Shown here in pieces: positions 35,624 through 44,689 of a stretch of DNA of 64,000 nucleotides. Positions within the stretch are counted from its first letter, which is position 1. The number at the start of each line of letters is the position of its first letter. The position numbers and the translations under genes were made by a program. This stretch comes from Oscillospiraceae bacterium (lineage in GTDB: Bacteria; Bacillota; Clostridia; Oscillospirales; Oscillospiraceae), in the NCBI GenBank assembly GCA_017429325.1, contig JAFRPC010000054.1, positions 1 to 64,000 on the forward strand, given 5' to 3'. The notes below the pieces were generated by a model. It saw nothing but the letters and a program-made list of their open reading frames with translations. It had not been told where the DNA came from and did no database searches.

Positions 35624-36502
35624 TCAAATGGATATGTTTGGTTCGCGCACGCCGTACTGTCCAAAGCCCGGGGCCAGCTTTAACAGGCCGCGAAGCTCCT
35701 TGGGGGTGCAGATGCTTCTTCCCACGGAATCGGCGATTGTGCGGATCCGCCGGAGATAATCGGCGTTTGATGCCAGCACGGTCCTTTCATCATCCATCCA
35801 GATGTTGTCCTCCAGCCCGACCCGGACTCCGTGCCCCATGGCGATCGCAAGCGTATTGACAGGCAATTGGGAACGTCCGATTCCTCCCAGTACGGCGACG
35901 GAGCCTTCCGGCAAATCATTGATCATGACCCCAATATGCAGAATATTCGCCTGAGCGCAGGCAATATTCCCAAAAATCAAGCTGAAAAAGTACGGTGCGT
36001 CAAAGAGTTTCTTCTGAATCAGATAGTTTGCGTAATTGATCATTCCGCTGTCAAACACCTCCAATTCAGGCTTGATCCCGCGCTCCAGCATTCTCTCAGC
36101 CAAGGCGCAAATCATGGAGGGTTCGTTGATGCTGGCCGTCTTGTTGAAATTGAGTGAGCTCAGTGTCAGGCTGGCGAGATCCGGTTTGGCATTCCCGCTA
36201 AGCGAAAGAACGTCGCTGCGCTTTTCAAAGGTGTTGTACAGTCTGCCGCTGGTGGTAACGGAGATCACCAGCTCAGGGGCGAAGCGCCGAATCCCCAAAA
36301 TGATTTCTTCAAAGTATTCTTTTTCCCAGACAGGGTCCCCGCTGTCGGGATTCCTTGCATGAAGATGGACGCTGCTGATGCCAATCTCACAGGCCGCTCG
36401 GACGTCGGCTATGATCTCCTGTGGAGAAATTGGGACATAAGGCGTCTGATTTTTCTGCGGAAGCATTCCTGTGGGAGTGAATGTTACAATTATGTTTTTC
36501 AT
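35624..36502 (-). CDS. BKACE family enzyme (3-keto-5-aminohexanoate cleavage enzyme-like, DUF849)
   Basis: 292 residues of TIM-barrel fold. Metal-binding HLHARNP (His-x-His) is near residue 46, with FDSGMINYANYL, GHGVRVGLEDNIW and the family Glu near 230. Known members, such as Kce of lysine fermentation, condense a beta-keto acid with acetyl-CoA and release acetoacetate plus a new CoA ester. Here no kamA, kamD or kdd genes of lysine fermentation are present; the neighbours are an acyltransferase and an ATP-grasp ligase. The substrate is therefore probably different, perhaps a precursor used to decorate the polymer. Confidence 0.85.
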   Translation of the reverse strand: MKNIIVTFTPTGMLPQKNQTPYVPISPQEIIADVRAACEIGISSVHLHARNPDSGDPVWEKEYFEEIILGIRRFAPELVISVTTSGRLYNTFEKRSDVLSLSGNAKPDLASLTLSSLNFNKTASINEPSMICALAERMLERGIKPELEVFDSGMINYANYLIQKKLFDAPYFFSLIFGNIACAQANILHIGVMINDLPEGSVAVLGGIGRSQLPVNTLAIAMGHGVRVGLEDNIWMDDERTVLASNADYLRRIRTIADSVGRSICTPKELRGLLKLAPGFGQYGVREPNISI

Positions 36503-36532
36503 TGCAGTCGAGCTCTCTTTCCGAATCCGGCG

Positions 36533-37732
36533 TCAATCCAGAAGGACTTTCACGTAGTCTGAGATACTTTCGGATACAGCTTCCCATTCCGCTTTGGAAT
36601 CAAAATGAAACAAGGCCAATCCGACCACCCACTGAACGGAGGTATAAGCGCGGACCTCATCCCCCGGCGCGACCCAAAGGGTCAAATCGACGAGATACTT
36701 TTTGACAGCCTCGTCTATCCACACTTCCCGAAAGCGCCCGGTTTGGTAGCTATGGATCGCAAACTGCGTCCAAAAGCCGTTGTAGCCCTTGAATTCCATG
36801 TTCTCAATGGGCATTCCGACGGCGGCTCGGACGGTATTCTCCAGCAGCTTTACCCCCGTGGCTCGTTCCACGCATTCGGCGATTTTGTTTCCGCCGCCCC
36901 GCGGCGAGCATTCCATGATATAAACGTTTCCATCGATACCTTCCCGGGTCTCGATATTATATATCGAGCTTTTTAATCCGAGAAGCGTGATCAATCTTTG
37001 CAGCTCAGAGCGAAGCGATTCTTGCTTCTCCATGGGCATAGACGAAGGCCAGCTATATGCAACGGGAGCATGGGGATTCTCGGCCTTCTGGTCAAAGCGT
37101 TGGGAATTAAAGGACACAAACTCCAGCTTTCCGTCAACAGAAAAGCAGTCAGAATCAGAAGCATAGCCCTTTTGCGGAATATAATCCTCGATAATAAACT
37201 CATAACTTCTGGAGAAAGACAGGGCGTATTCAATGCTGCTTTTCAGGTCTTCCGGATGCTCGACCTTACGGACGCCTCTGCTGCCGGAGGAATCTGTAGG
37301 CTTTACGATCACCGGCCAGTGAAACAGTTCCACGTCCTTCAGAGCGGGTGCAATGCTTTGATAGCTTTTCGCAGTCGGCACCTGAAAGCCATGCTCGGCC
37401 AGAAAGCGCCTGAACTTGCCCTTGTTCTGTAAAATGCTGACCGATTCGTAGGAGCCGACCGCGGGGAGACCGAGCGTTTCAGCCACATAAGCAAGAGGCA
37501 AAAGCGGATAATCGGTTGCGAAGGTCAGTACGCCGTCGATATGCAAAGCCTTTGCGGCCTCCAATACCGCTTCTTTATCAGAGAGATCGGCATAGCAGTA
37601 CGCATCCGAATACTTATGCGCAATATTATCCGGAAGATAATCACAGGTGATCACATAGCAACCCAGCTGCTGCGCGGTTTTTACGATCGGGATCAACCCT
37701 CGTGTGCCGCCTAAAACAAGCAGTCTTTTCAT
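36533..37732 (-). CDS. ATP-grasp ligase (CarB-like), paralogue A
   Basis: 399 residues. N-terminal pre-ATP-grasp Rossmann region (LLVLGGTRGLIPIV; CDYLPDNIAHKYSD), then the ATP-grasp core with HWPVIVKPTDSSGSRGV (phosphate loop, near 145) and metal-binding YIMECSPRGGGNKIAE (near 270). Such enzymes join a carboxylate, activated as acyl phosphate, to an amine or thiol. It is homologous along its whole length to the 400-residue protein at 51672-52874, sharing for example SILQNKGKFR/RFR and FVSFNSQRFD. It sits next to BKACE and the NeuD-type acyltransferase. The acceptor is unknown. Confidence 0.88.
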   Translation of the reverse strand: MKRLLVLGGTRGLIPIVKTAQQLGCYVITCDYLPDNIAHKYSDAYCYADLSDKEAVLEAAKALHIDGVLTFATDYPLLPLAYVAETLGLPAVGSYESVSILQNKGKFRRFLAEHGFQVPTAKSYQSIAPALKDVELFHWPVIVKPTDSSGSRGVRKVEHPEDLKSSIEYALSFSRSYEFIIEDYIPQKGYASDSDCFSVDGKLEFVSFNSQRFDQKAENPHAPVAYSWPSSMPMEKQESLRSELQRLITLLGLKSSIYNIETREGIDGNVYIMECSPRGGGNKIAECVERATGVKLLENTVRAAVGMPIENMEFKGYNGFWTQFAIHSYQTGRFREVWIDEAVKKYLVDLTLWVAPGDEVRAYTSVQWVVGLALFHFDSKAEWEAVSESISDYVKVLLD

Positions 37733-37796
37733 AGCATATCCTCTCCAGTGTGATTTTGATTTTTCTGTAGTATGTCCTATGGAGTACGGAGCAGTC

Positions 37797-39185
37797 TCAA
37801 TCCAGAGCCGGGGCCGGTTCCGGGACCGGCTCGGCGCGGCGCAGCCTGCGCCAGATGACCCGGTACATGGTGAAGAAGCAGGCGCTGGCGCCGCAGACCT
37901 GGCTGATGAATTCGGCCCAGAACGCCCCCTGCACGCCCAGACCCAGCGGCGGCAGCAGCAGGGTCAGCGGGGCCACCAGGACGATTTTCCGCAGCAGGGA
38001 GAAGCACAGGGCATGGGCGGGATAGTTCAGCGCCACAAAGGTGTGCTGCCCCGTCACTTGCAGGGCCATAAAGGGGAAGGCGCCAAAGTAGATGCGGGCG
38101 CAGCGGACGGTGAGCTGGATCAGCGCCTCGTCCTCCGTGAAGATGCCTACGAGCCATCGGGGGAAGAACATCGCCAGGACCCACATAAAGGTGTTGATGA
38201 CAAGGCCCCCCAGCAGGACGAAGCGAATGCCCTCGGAGACCCGGCGGTATTGCTTGGCGCCGTAGTTGTAGCTCATAACGCTCTGGCCGCCGCTGGTGAC
38301 GCCGTTGATGGGCAGGCTCATGATCTCCCGCATGGAGTAGATCAGGCTCATGGCCCCGATGTAGAGGGAGCTGAGGGGGCCGCCCCAGGCCTTGAGCACC
38401 ATGTTCACGATGGCCTGGGTGATGGAGTTGGTGATTTTGAAGGTGAAACCCGTGACGCCCAGAGCCATAACGGAGCGCAGCAGGGGCAGGTCCAGTCTCA
38501 GCCGCCGCAGCCGCACCGGAGGCCGCTTTCCGCAGAGGAAGCGCAGCACCCAAAAGGCGGAGGCCGACTGCGAGAGCACCGTCGCCAGGGCCGCACCCCG
38601 CACGCCCATATCCAGGGCATAGATGAACAGGGGGTCCAGGACGATGTTCAGGGCTGCGCCTAAAATCACCGTCACCATGCCGATGCGGGGGAAGCCCTGG
38701 GAGTTGATGAAGGCGTTCATGCCTAAGCTGATGAGAACGGGGATGGTGCCGACAACGTAGATGCGGAAATAGTCCAGGGCGTAGGGCAGGCTGACCTCGT
38801 CGCCGCCCAAGACCTTCAGCGTCAGCGGCGCGGTGGCAAAGAGGGTCACGGTCAGAAAGCCTCCGACCAGCAGCAGGAAGGTGAAGGCCGTGGACAGGAT
38901 GCGCTCTGCCCGGGCGTCGTCGCCCTCGCCCCGGGCGATGGTGGAGAGGGTGGCCCCGCCGGTGCTGCACAGGTTGGCAAAGGCGCCGATCAGCGTAATG
39001 AGGGGGAAGCAGACCCCCAGGCCGGTCAGGGCGGCTGTGCCGGTATCGCCCATATGGCCGATGTACATCCGGTCCACGATGTTGTAGAGCACGTGGACCA
39101 GCTCCGCCAGCACGATGGGCAGCCCGAGCCGCAGGATCAGAGAGGAGACCTTCCCCTGGGAGAAATCACCCTGTTTTCCGTTCAT
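37797..39185 (-). CDS. MATE-family efflux transporter
   Basis: 462 residues, about 12 membrane helices, in two MatE halves. N-terminal GLPIVLAELVHVLYNIVDRMYIG and GAFANLCSTGGATLSTIARGEG are typical of NorM/DinF-type antiporters. ATG 39185 follows AAAGGAGG by eight bases, better than a start at 39218, which would overlap the metallophosphoesterase gene. It exports small cations, drugs or lipid-linked molecules with Na+ or H+. It lies inside the polysaccharide locus with nearly no gap to the metallophosphoesterase. The distantly related MOP flippases (Wzx) are usually scored separately; this one looks like a MATE rather than Wzx. Confidence 0.9.
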   Translation of the reverse strand: MNGKQGDFSQGKVSSLILRLGLPIVLAELVHVLYNIVDRMYIGHMGDTGTAALTGLGVCFPLITLIGAFANLCSTGGATLSTIARGEGDDARAERILSTAFTFLLLVGGFLTVTLFATAPLTLKVLGGDEVSLPYALDYFRIYVVGTIPVLISLGMNAFINSQGFPRIGMVTVILGAALNIVLDPLFIYALDMGVRGAALATVLSQSASAFWVLRFLCGKRPPVRLRRLRLDLPLLRSVMALGVTGFTFKITNSITQAIVNMVLKAWGGPLSSLYIGAMSLIYSMREIMSLPINGVTSGGQSVMSYNYGAKQYRRVSEGIRFVLLGGLVINTFMWVLAMFFPRWLVGIFTEDEALIQLTVRCARIYFGAFPFMALQVTGQHTFVALNYPAHALCFSLLRKIVLVAPLTLLLPPLGLGVQGAFWAEFISQVCGASACFFTMYRVIWRRLRRAEPVPEPAPALD

Positions 39186-39214
39186 GTGCCCTGCCTCCTT
39201 TGATGTTCCTCTGC

Positions 39215-40126
39215 TCAACCGGAGATGTGCAGTACGCAGACCTCGGGGCGGTTGAAGACGCGGGGGATGTTCTTATATCCGGCCATGCCGCTGGAAATGA
39301 CGAGCTGGACCCTGCCGTAGTTAAAATATCCCATGTCCTCCTCCGGGAACCAACCCTGCATCGGCGCATAGAGGCCGCCGACAAAGGGGAGCCGGATTAC
39401 GCCGCCGTGGGTGTGCCCGCTGAGAAAGAGGTCGATGTTCCAGTCCTTGTAGGCCTGGCAGAAAATGATGGTGTCCGGCATGTGGGCCAGAACAATGGTG
39501 GGCAGGCCGGAGGCCTCCATTTCCTGCATCAGCTTGACCTCGGGAGAGCTCCAGTACGCCTCTTTGGTCCTGCCAAAGAGATAGAGATGGCCCAGGGTCC
39601 CGCCGAGGCAGATTTTGTTGCCTGCGATCTCCGCAGCGGTGCAGGCCTCGTCCAGCAGGGTCGCGCCGCTTTTCTCCACGTAGGGCCGGAGCTCCGCTCC
39701 GCCGTTTCGCAGATACGCCTTTTCGTGGTTTCCGTAGGAGACGTAGACCGGTGCGATGCCCGTCAATTCTCCCAGCAGGGCGGACACGCGCTCCACGTCC
39801 GCCAGGGAGGCGGAGCCGTCGATCAGGTCGCCCGCGCAGAAGATCACGTCGGGCTGCTGCTGACGCACCAGCTCCAGCAGCTCCGCGTTGCCTTCGCCGA
39901 ATTCCTTGCCGTGCAGATCCGTCAGCAGCACTGCGGTAAAGGGGTGGGTGACGCCGCGGATCTCCACGTCATAGGAATGGACCGTCAGGCTGGACCGACA
40001 GACGAGGATCGAGATCCCGACAGTGATGGCACAGACAAGGAACAACGCGAGCAGCGTCAGCAGGATCCGCAGCAGGACTTTTTTCCAGCCCTTAGAGGGC
40101 TTCCCGGTTTCCGTACATTTTTTCAT
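39215..40126 (-). CDS. Membrane-anchored metallophosphoesterase (YkuE/UDP-diacylglucosamine hydrolase-like)
   Basis: 303 residues. A Lys-rich start and one membrane helix (residues about 18-42) put the catalytic domain outside. Calcineurin-like motifs in order: LTDLHGKEFG (71), CAGDLIDG (98), YGNHEKAY (131), AHMPD (212) and SGHTHGGVIRLP (235). It probably acts on a phospholipid or a polymer phosphate at the outer face. The start overlaps the end of rfbB by 35 bases, so it belongs to the polysaccharide transcript. Confidence 0.9.
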   Translation of the reverse strand: MKKCTETGKPSKGWKKVLLRILLTLLALFLVCAITVGISILVCRSSLTVHSYDVEIRGVTHPFTAVLLTDLHGKEFGEGNAELLELVRQQQPDVIFCAGDLIDGSASLADVERVSALLGELTGIAPVYVSYGNHEKAYLRNGGAELRPYVEKSGATLLDEACTAAEIAGNKICLGGTLGHLYLFGRTKEAYWSSPEVKLMQEMEASGLPTIVLAHMPDTIIFCQAYKDWNIDLFLSGHTHGGVIRLPFVGGLYAPMQGWFPEEDMGYFNYGRVQLVISSGMAGYKNIPRVFNRPEVCVLHISG

Positions 40127-41120
40127 AATAATTCCTGTATTCGCCGGAGATGATGGTCTCCCACCAGTTGCGGTGGGTCAGATACCAGTCGATGGTCTTG
40201 TCCAGACCGTCGGCGAACTTTGTCTCCGGCAGCCAGCCCAGCTCCCGGTGGATCTTGGTGGGGTCGATGGCGTAGCGCATATCGTGGCCCTTGCGGTCCG
40301 CCACGAAGGTGATCAGGCTCTCGGGCTTGCCCAGCTTCTGGCAGATCAGCTTCACGATGTCGATGTTCCGCATCTCATTGTGGCCGCCCACGTTGTAGAC
40401 CTCGCCCACGGTCCCCTTGCGGAGGATCAGGTCGATGGCCCGGCAGTGGTCCTCCACGTAGAGCCAGTCCCGGACGTTCTCGCCCTTGCCGTAGACCGGC
40501 AGGGGCTTGTCGTTCAGCGCGTTGGCGATCATCAGGGGGATCAGCTTCTCGGGGAAGTGGTAAGGGCCGTAGTTGTTGGAGCAGCGGGAAATGGTGGCGG
40601 GCAGGCCGAAGGTCCGGCAGTAGGCCCCCACCAGCAGGTCTGCCGCCGCCTTGGAGGCGGAGTAGGGGCTGGAGGTGTGGATGGGCGTCTCCTCGGTGAA
40701 GAAGAGGTCTGGCCGGTCCAGGGGCAGGTCGCCGTAGACCTCGTCGGTGGAGACCTGGTGATAGCGCTTCGTGCCGAATTTGCGGCAGGCGTCCATCATG
40801 ACCTGGGTGCCCAGGATGTTGGTCTGCAAAAAGATCTCCGGGGTCTCGATGGAGCGGTCCACATGGGACTCCGCGGCAAAGTTCACCACGGCGTCCGGCT
40901 GCTCCTTCTCGAAAATCTCGTAAACCGCGGTCCGGTCGCAGATGTTGACCTTGTAGAAGGCGAAGCGGGGATTTTTCAGCGCCTCAGCCAGGGTGGAGAG
41001 GTTGCCCGCGTAGGTCAAAGCGTCCAGACAGACGATCCGGTCCTCGGGGTGGTTTTTCAGCTCGAAATAGATGAAGTTTGCGCCGATGAAGCCGGCGCCG
41101 CCGGTCAATAGAATTGTCAT
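40092..41120 (-). CDS. rfbB: dTDP-glucose 4,6-dehydratase
   Basis: 342 residues. NAD-binding TGGAGFIGANF at 6-16, catalytic YSASKAAADLL (Tyr-x3-Lys near 155) and the family STDEVYGDL segment with its Thr-Asp-Glu near 122, plus RCSNNYGPYHFPEKLIPLMI. It converts dTDP-glucose to dTDP-4-keto-6-deoxyglucose. ATG 41120 follows AAGGAGAA; an upstream in-frame start would overlap the aminotransferase gene. rfbA lies two genes away, but no rfbC or rfbD occurs in the window, so the product need not be rhamnose; an amino sugar through the DegT enzyme is also possible. Confidence 0.95.
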   Translation of the reverse strand: MTILLTGGAGFIGANFIYFELKNHPEDRIVCLDALTYAGNLSTLAEALKNPRFAFYKVNICDRTAVYEIFEKEQPDAVVNFAAESHVDRSIETPEIFLQTNILGTQVMMDACRKFGTKRYHQVSTDEVYGDLPLDRPDLFFTEETPIHTSSPYSASKAAADLLVGAYCRTFGLPATISRCSNNYGPYHFPEKLIPLMIANALNDKPLPVYGKGENVRDWLYVEDHCRAIDLILRKGTVGEVYNVGGHNEMRNIDIVKLICQKLGKPESLITFVADRKGHDMRYAIDPTKIHRELGWLPETKFADGLDKTIDWYLTHRNWWETIISGEYRNYYEKMYGNREAL

Positions 41121-41148
41121 ATTGTTCTCCTTGCTGGTTCCGAAGTCA

Positions 41149-42495
41149 TCAGACGGGCTCGGTATATCGTTCGTCAACGAGGGAAAGCACCTCGTCGAGG
41201 ATCGGCAGATATTCGTTCAGTTCTTCTTCCGTGATGGTCAGAGGCGGACAGACCTCAATATTGTTCTCTCTTCCGAAGGTCGAGAAGCCGCGCTTTTTCA
41301 GCTCGGCGAAGATCCAGGGCATCACGGGTCCGGGCTGGTGGTATTCCTGCATGGGCTCGCGGGTCTTTTTGTTCTTTACGATCTCCAGACAGGCGAACAG
41401 GCCGATACAGCGGGCTTCGCCGACGCAGGCGTGTTTGCGGACCATTTCCTGTAGGAACGGCGCCAGGATCGCGTGCATCTTCTCCACGTGTTCGCCGATC
41501 CGATGCTCCTCATAATACCGGAGGGTCGCCACACCGGCCGCGCAGGCGAGGGTATGACCGGAGTAGGTCAGACCGCACTGGAGCACGTTCTCCTCGAAAT
41601 AGTGGGCGACGCGGCGGTTGACGATGACACCGCCGAGCTGGACGTAACCGCAGGTCACGCCCTTGGCGAAGGTGATCATATCCGGCACCAGGTCGAAGTT
41701 CTGCCAGGCGAACCACTTTCCGGTCCGGAAGAAGCCGCTCATGACCTCGTCGCAGATCATCAGGATCCCGTACTTGGTACAGAGCGCCCGGATGCCTTCC
41801 ATATAGCCCTTCGGCGGAAGGATGACGCCGTTGGCGCCGACGATGGATTCCATCAGGATCGCCGCCACGTTGTTCGGCCCCTCGTAGATGAGCTGCTGCT
41901 CCAGGTCATAGAGGGCCTTCTTTGTGACCGCCTCGTCGTCGATGCCGCGGGTATAGCCGTCCCGGTACATGTGGGGGTTCATAAACTTGACGAACCCGTT
42001 GGCGCCGCCGATCTCCGCGGCGAATCTGCGCCAGTCGCCCGATGCGTTGGAGGCGCCGAGGGTCGCGCCGTGGTAGCTGCGGTAGCAGGAGAAGATCTTG
42101 GTCCTTCCAGTCACCATCCGCGCCATTTTGATGGCGTTTTCATTGGATTCCGCGCCGCCGTTGGTAAAGAACACTCTGGCAAAGTGCTCCTCGCCGGCTG
42201 CTTGGACCAACATCTGCGCCAGCCTGCTTTTCGGCTCCGTGGCATAGGCCGGCGCCATAAAGCAGAGGGTCTCCGCCTGCGCCTGGATGGCCTGTACGAT
42301 CTCCGGCAGGCCGTGCCCCAGGTTGGAGCAGACGAGCAGGGAGGACATATCGGCGTACTTGTTGCCGTCGTAATCCCAGAAATAGATCCCCTGGGCCTTT
42401 TCCACGGGAAGCACCGGGCCGCCGGCCTTCCCCCAGGACTGTAGGATGTACTGCTGATGCAGCTTTGCGATCTCGGAGCCTTTTTGATTTGTCAT
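41149..42495 (-). CDS. Class III PLP aminotransferase (omega-amino acid/taurine-pyruvate type)
   Basis: 448 residues of the ornithine/GABA aminotransferase fold. Visible: FFTNGGAESNENAIKMAR near 112, SYHGATLGA near 140, ILMICDEVMSGFFRTGK near 240 (cofactor Asp) and the PLP lysine in MITFAKGVTCGYVQLGG near 275. ATG 42495 is seven bases from AGGAGG; ATG 42501 is one base away and less likely. It transfers an amino group from a terminal or beta-position amine to a keto acid. Its place between rfbA and rfbB is odd, since sugar aminotransferases are class DegT. It may supply the small amine ligated by the ATP-grasp proteins. Confidence 0.88.
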   Translation of the reverse strand: MTNQKGSEIAKLHQQYILQSWGKAGGPVLPVEKAQGIYFWDYDGNKYADMSSLLVCSNLGHGLPEIVQAIQAQAETLCFMAPAYATEPKSRLAQMLVQAAGEEHFARVFFTNGGAESNENAIKMARMVTGRTKIFSCYRSYHGATLGASNASGDWRRFAAEIGGANGFVKFMNPHMYRDGYTRGIDDEAVTKKALYDLEQQLIYEGPNNVAAILMESIVGANGVILPPKGYMEGIRALCTKYGILMICDEVMSGFFRTGKWFAWQNFDLVPDMITFAKGVTCGYVQLGGVIVNRRVAHYFEENVLQCGLTYSGHTLACAAGVATLRYYEEHRIGEHVEKMHAILAPFLQEMVRKHACVGEARCIGLFACLEIVKNKKTREPMQEYHQPGPVMPWIFAELKKRGFSTFGRENNIEVCPPLTITEEELNEYLPILDEVLSLVDERYTEPV

Positions 42496-42585
42496 ACACA
42501 TTCCTCCTGTCGGTGAAGTGGATAGCGTTTTCCGGGCAGGGCGAGCCCTGCCCTGCCTGCGGGGATGAGCAGGGCAGAAGCCGCT

Positions 42586-43473
42586 TTACCCGCGCACCTT
42601 GCCCTCGGCGACCTGCTTCAGGTGTTCGCCGTAGGGCGATTTTCCGTAAGCTGTGGCGGCTGCCATCAGTTCGTCGTGGGTCAGCCAGCCCTTGCGGAAG
42701 CCGATCTCCTCCGGGGCGGAGATCTCAATGCCCGTGCGGGTCTGCATGACGCGGACGAAATCCGTCGCCTCCGCCAGGGCCTCCATGGTGCCCGTGTCCA
42801 GCCAGGCAAAGCCGCGGCCCAGGAGCTTCACGTCCAGCAGGTCATCCTTCAGATACATCTCGTTGAGGGTCGTGATCTCCAGCTCTCCGCGCCAGGAGGG
42901 CTTCACCTCGGCGGCCCGCTTGCTGACGCCCTTGGGGTAGAAATAGAGGCCCGTGACGGCGTAATTGCTCTTGGGCTGCTTGGGCTTCTCCTCAATGGAC
43001 AGGGCCTTGCCCCTCATGTCAAATTCCACCACGCCGAAGCGCTCCGGGTCGTTGACGTAGTAGCCGAAGACCGTGGCCCGGTTTCGCTTCTCCGCGTTGT
43101 CCACCGCGCCCCAGAGCAGACGGCTGAAACCGTTTCCGTAGAAGATGTTGTCGCCCAGCACCATAGCGCAGGCCTCGTCGCCGATGAATTCCTCGCCGAT
43201 CAGGAAGGCCTGGGCCAGGCCGTCGGGAGAGGGCTGCTCGGCGTAGCTGAGCTGAAGGCCGAACTGGTGTCCGTCCCCTAACAGCCGCTTGAAGTTGGGC
43301 AGGTCCACGGGGGTGGAGATGACCAGGATTTCCCGGATCCCCGCCAGCATCAGGGTGGAGAGGGGATAGTATATCATGGGCTTGTTGTAAACCGGGAGCA
43401 GCTGTTTCGACGTGACCATGGTCAGCGGGTAAAGTCTGGTGCCGGCGCCTCCGGCCAAAATGATACCTTTCAT
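42586..43473 (-). CDS. rfbA: Glucose-1-phosphate thymidylyltransferase
   Basis: 295 residues. [18 protein letters not shown] with the nucleotide loop at 8-14, [18 protein letters not shown] near 25, GDNIFYG near 108, VEFD near 145 and [19 protein letters not shown] near 160. It couples dTTP to glucose-1-phosphate, the first step to dTDP-sugars. ATG 43473 follows AAAAGGAG; a longer in-frame start at 43500 has no ribosome site. It lies eight tens of bases upstream of the aminotransferase gene across a GC-rich hairpin. Confidence 0.95.
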   Translation of the reverse strand: MKGIILAGGAGTRLYPLTMVTSKQLLPVYNKPMIYYPLSTLMLAGIREILVISTPVDLPNFKRLLGDGHQFGLQLSYAEQPSPDGLAQAFLIGEEFIGDEACAMVLGDNIFYGNGFSRLLWGAVDNAEKRNRATVFGYYVNDPERFGVVEFDMRGKALSIEEKPKQPKSNYAVTGLYFYPKGVSKRAAEVKPSWRGELEITTLNEMYLKDDLLDVKLLGRGFAWLDTGTMEALAEATDFVRVMQTRTGIEISAPEEIGFRKGWLTHDELMAAATAYGKSPYGEHLKQVAEGKVRG

Positions 43474-43508
43474 AGTGCTTCTCCTTTTCTCTGTGTGCAA
43501 ATCACAGG

Positions 43509-44594
43509 TTATTCTGTAATGATCTCGCAGATCCGGTCCACGTCCTCCGGGGCCAGCTCCGGGTAGAGAGGCAGGCAGAGGACGCGCTCGGAGACGTGCT
43601 TCGCCACGGGCGTTTCGTCTCCGCGGAAGCCGTAGGCGGTGCAGTGGTTCGTCAGCGGATAGAAGTATTTGCGTGCATAGATGCCCTGTTCCGCCAGACG
43701 GGCAGCAGCCTCGTCCCTGCTGTACTTTGCGCCGTCAAAGACCACGGGGAAGTAGGCGTAGTTGGAGGAGACCCCGCGCTGCGGCTTCAGCAGCTTCAGG
43801 CCCGGTACACCGGCCAAATTACAGCGATAACGCTCCGCTGCCTGCCGCCGGGCCTCGATATACACCTCGATGCGCCGCAGATTGCAGATGCCCATGGCGG
43901 CGTGGAACTCGCTCATTTTTGCGTTGGGAGCCGCCTCTGAGATGTCCTCGCCGCAGACGCCGAAGTTTTTGCCCAGGTCCAGCTTCTCCCGGAGGGCCGG
44001 GTCCCGGTAGACCGCGCAGCCGCCCTCCACGGTGTGGAAGACCTTGGTGGCGTGGAAGGAGAACATGGCGGCGTCTCCGAAGCAGGCGGCGCTGACGCCG
44101 TCCTTCTTCACGCCGAAGGCGTGGGCCGCGTCGTAGAGGACCTTCAGCCCGTGTTTTTTTGCGATTGCATCGATGGCCTCCACGTCGCAGAGGGTCCCGT
44201 AGACATGGACCGGCAATATGGCGGAGGTCTCGGGGGTGATGAGGGCCTCTAACTTTGTCGGGTCCAGGGTGTAGGTCTCCGGGTCCACGTCGCAGAACAC
44301 GGGCTTGCAGCCGCAGCGGGTGATGGCGTGGGTGGTGGAGGCGAAGGTGAAGGGGGTGGTGACGACCTCGCCGGTCAGTCCGAAGGCAGCCAGAAGGCCC
44401 TCCAGGGCCAGGTGGCCGTTGGTGAAGAGGGTCACGTTGGGCGCGTCAAAATAGCCCTGGAGCATTCGCTCCAGCGTTTGGTGCTTTTCGCCCATGTTGG
44501 TCAGCCACCGGCTGTCCCAGAGGGAGGCGATCTCTTCAAAATACTCCTCCTTCGGCGGAAGGGCAGAACGTGTTACGTTGATCGGAACAGACAT
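43509..44594 (-). CDS. DegT/DnrJ/EryC1/StrS aminotransferase (VioA-like)
   Basis: 361 residues. [13 protein letters not shown] and SRWLTNMG at the N-terminus, [21 protein letters not shown] near 80, LYDAAHAFG with its PLP Asp near 155 and the PLP lysine in [15 protein letters not shown] near 183. It is a sugar aminotransferase that would aminate a nucleotide-linked 4-keto or 3-keto sugar. The dTDP-4-keto-6-deoxyglucose made by RfbA and RfbB two to four genes away is the obvious substrate, and the NeuD-type enzyme could acylate the product. Confidence 0.9.
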   Translation of the reverse strand: MSVPINVTRSALPPKEEYFEEIASLWDSRWLTNMGEKHQTLERMLQGYFDAPNVTLFTNGHLALEGLLAAFGLTGEVVTTPFTFASTTHAITRCGCKPVFCDVDPETYTLDPTKLEALITPETSAILPVHVYGTLCDVEAIDAIAKKHGLKVLYDAAHAFGVKKDGVSAACFGDAAMFSFHATKVFHTVEGGCAVYRDPALREKLDLGKNFGVCGEDISEAAPNAKMSEFHAAMGICNLRRIEVYIEARRQAAERYRCNLAGVPGLKLLKPQRGVSSNYAYFPVVFDGAKYSRDEAAARLAEQGIYARKYFYPLTNHCTAYGFRGDETPVAKHVSERVLCLPLYPELAPEDVDRICEIITE

Positions 44595-44689
44595 AATGAT
44601 TCTCCTGTTGCTGAAAAGTGCAAGTTAACGAGACATTTTCAGCGTATATGAATGATGAATTAAGAGATAGAATCTATGTGATTATAGGG

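Noticed and set aside
42534..42553. GGGCAGGG-CGAG-CCCTGCCC hairpin as terminator after rfbA
   Set aside because: It has no T run on the minus strand and the downstream gene continues the locus, so termination is not supported.
40092..43473. dTDP-L-rhamnose pathway
   Set aside because: Only rfbA and rfbB are present in the window; rfbC and rfbD were not found.
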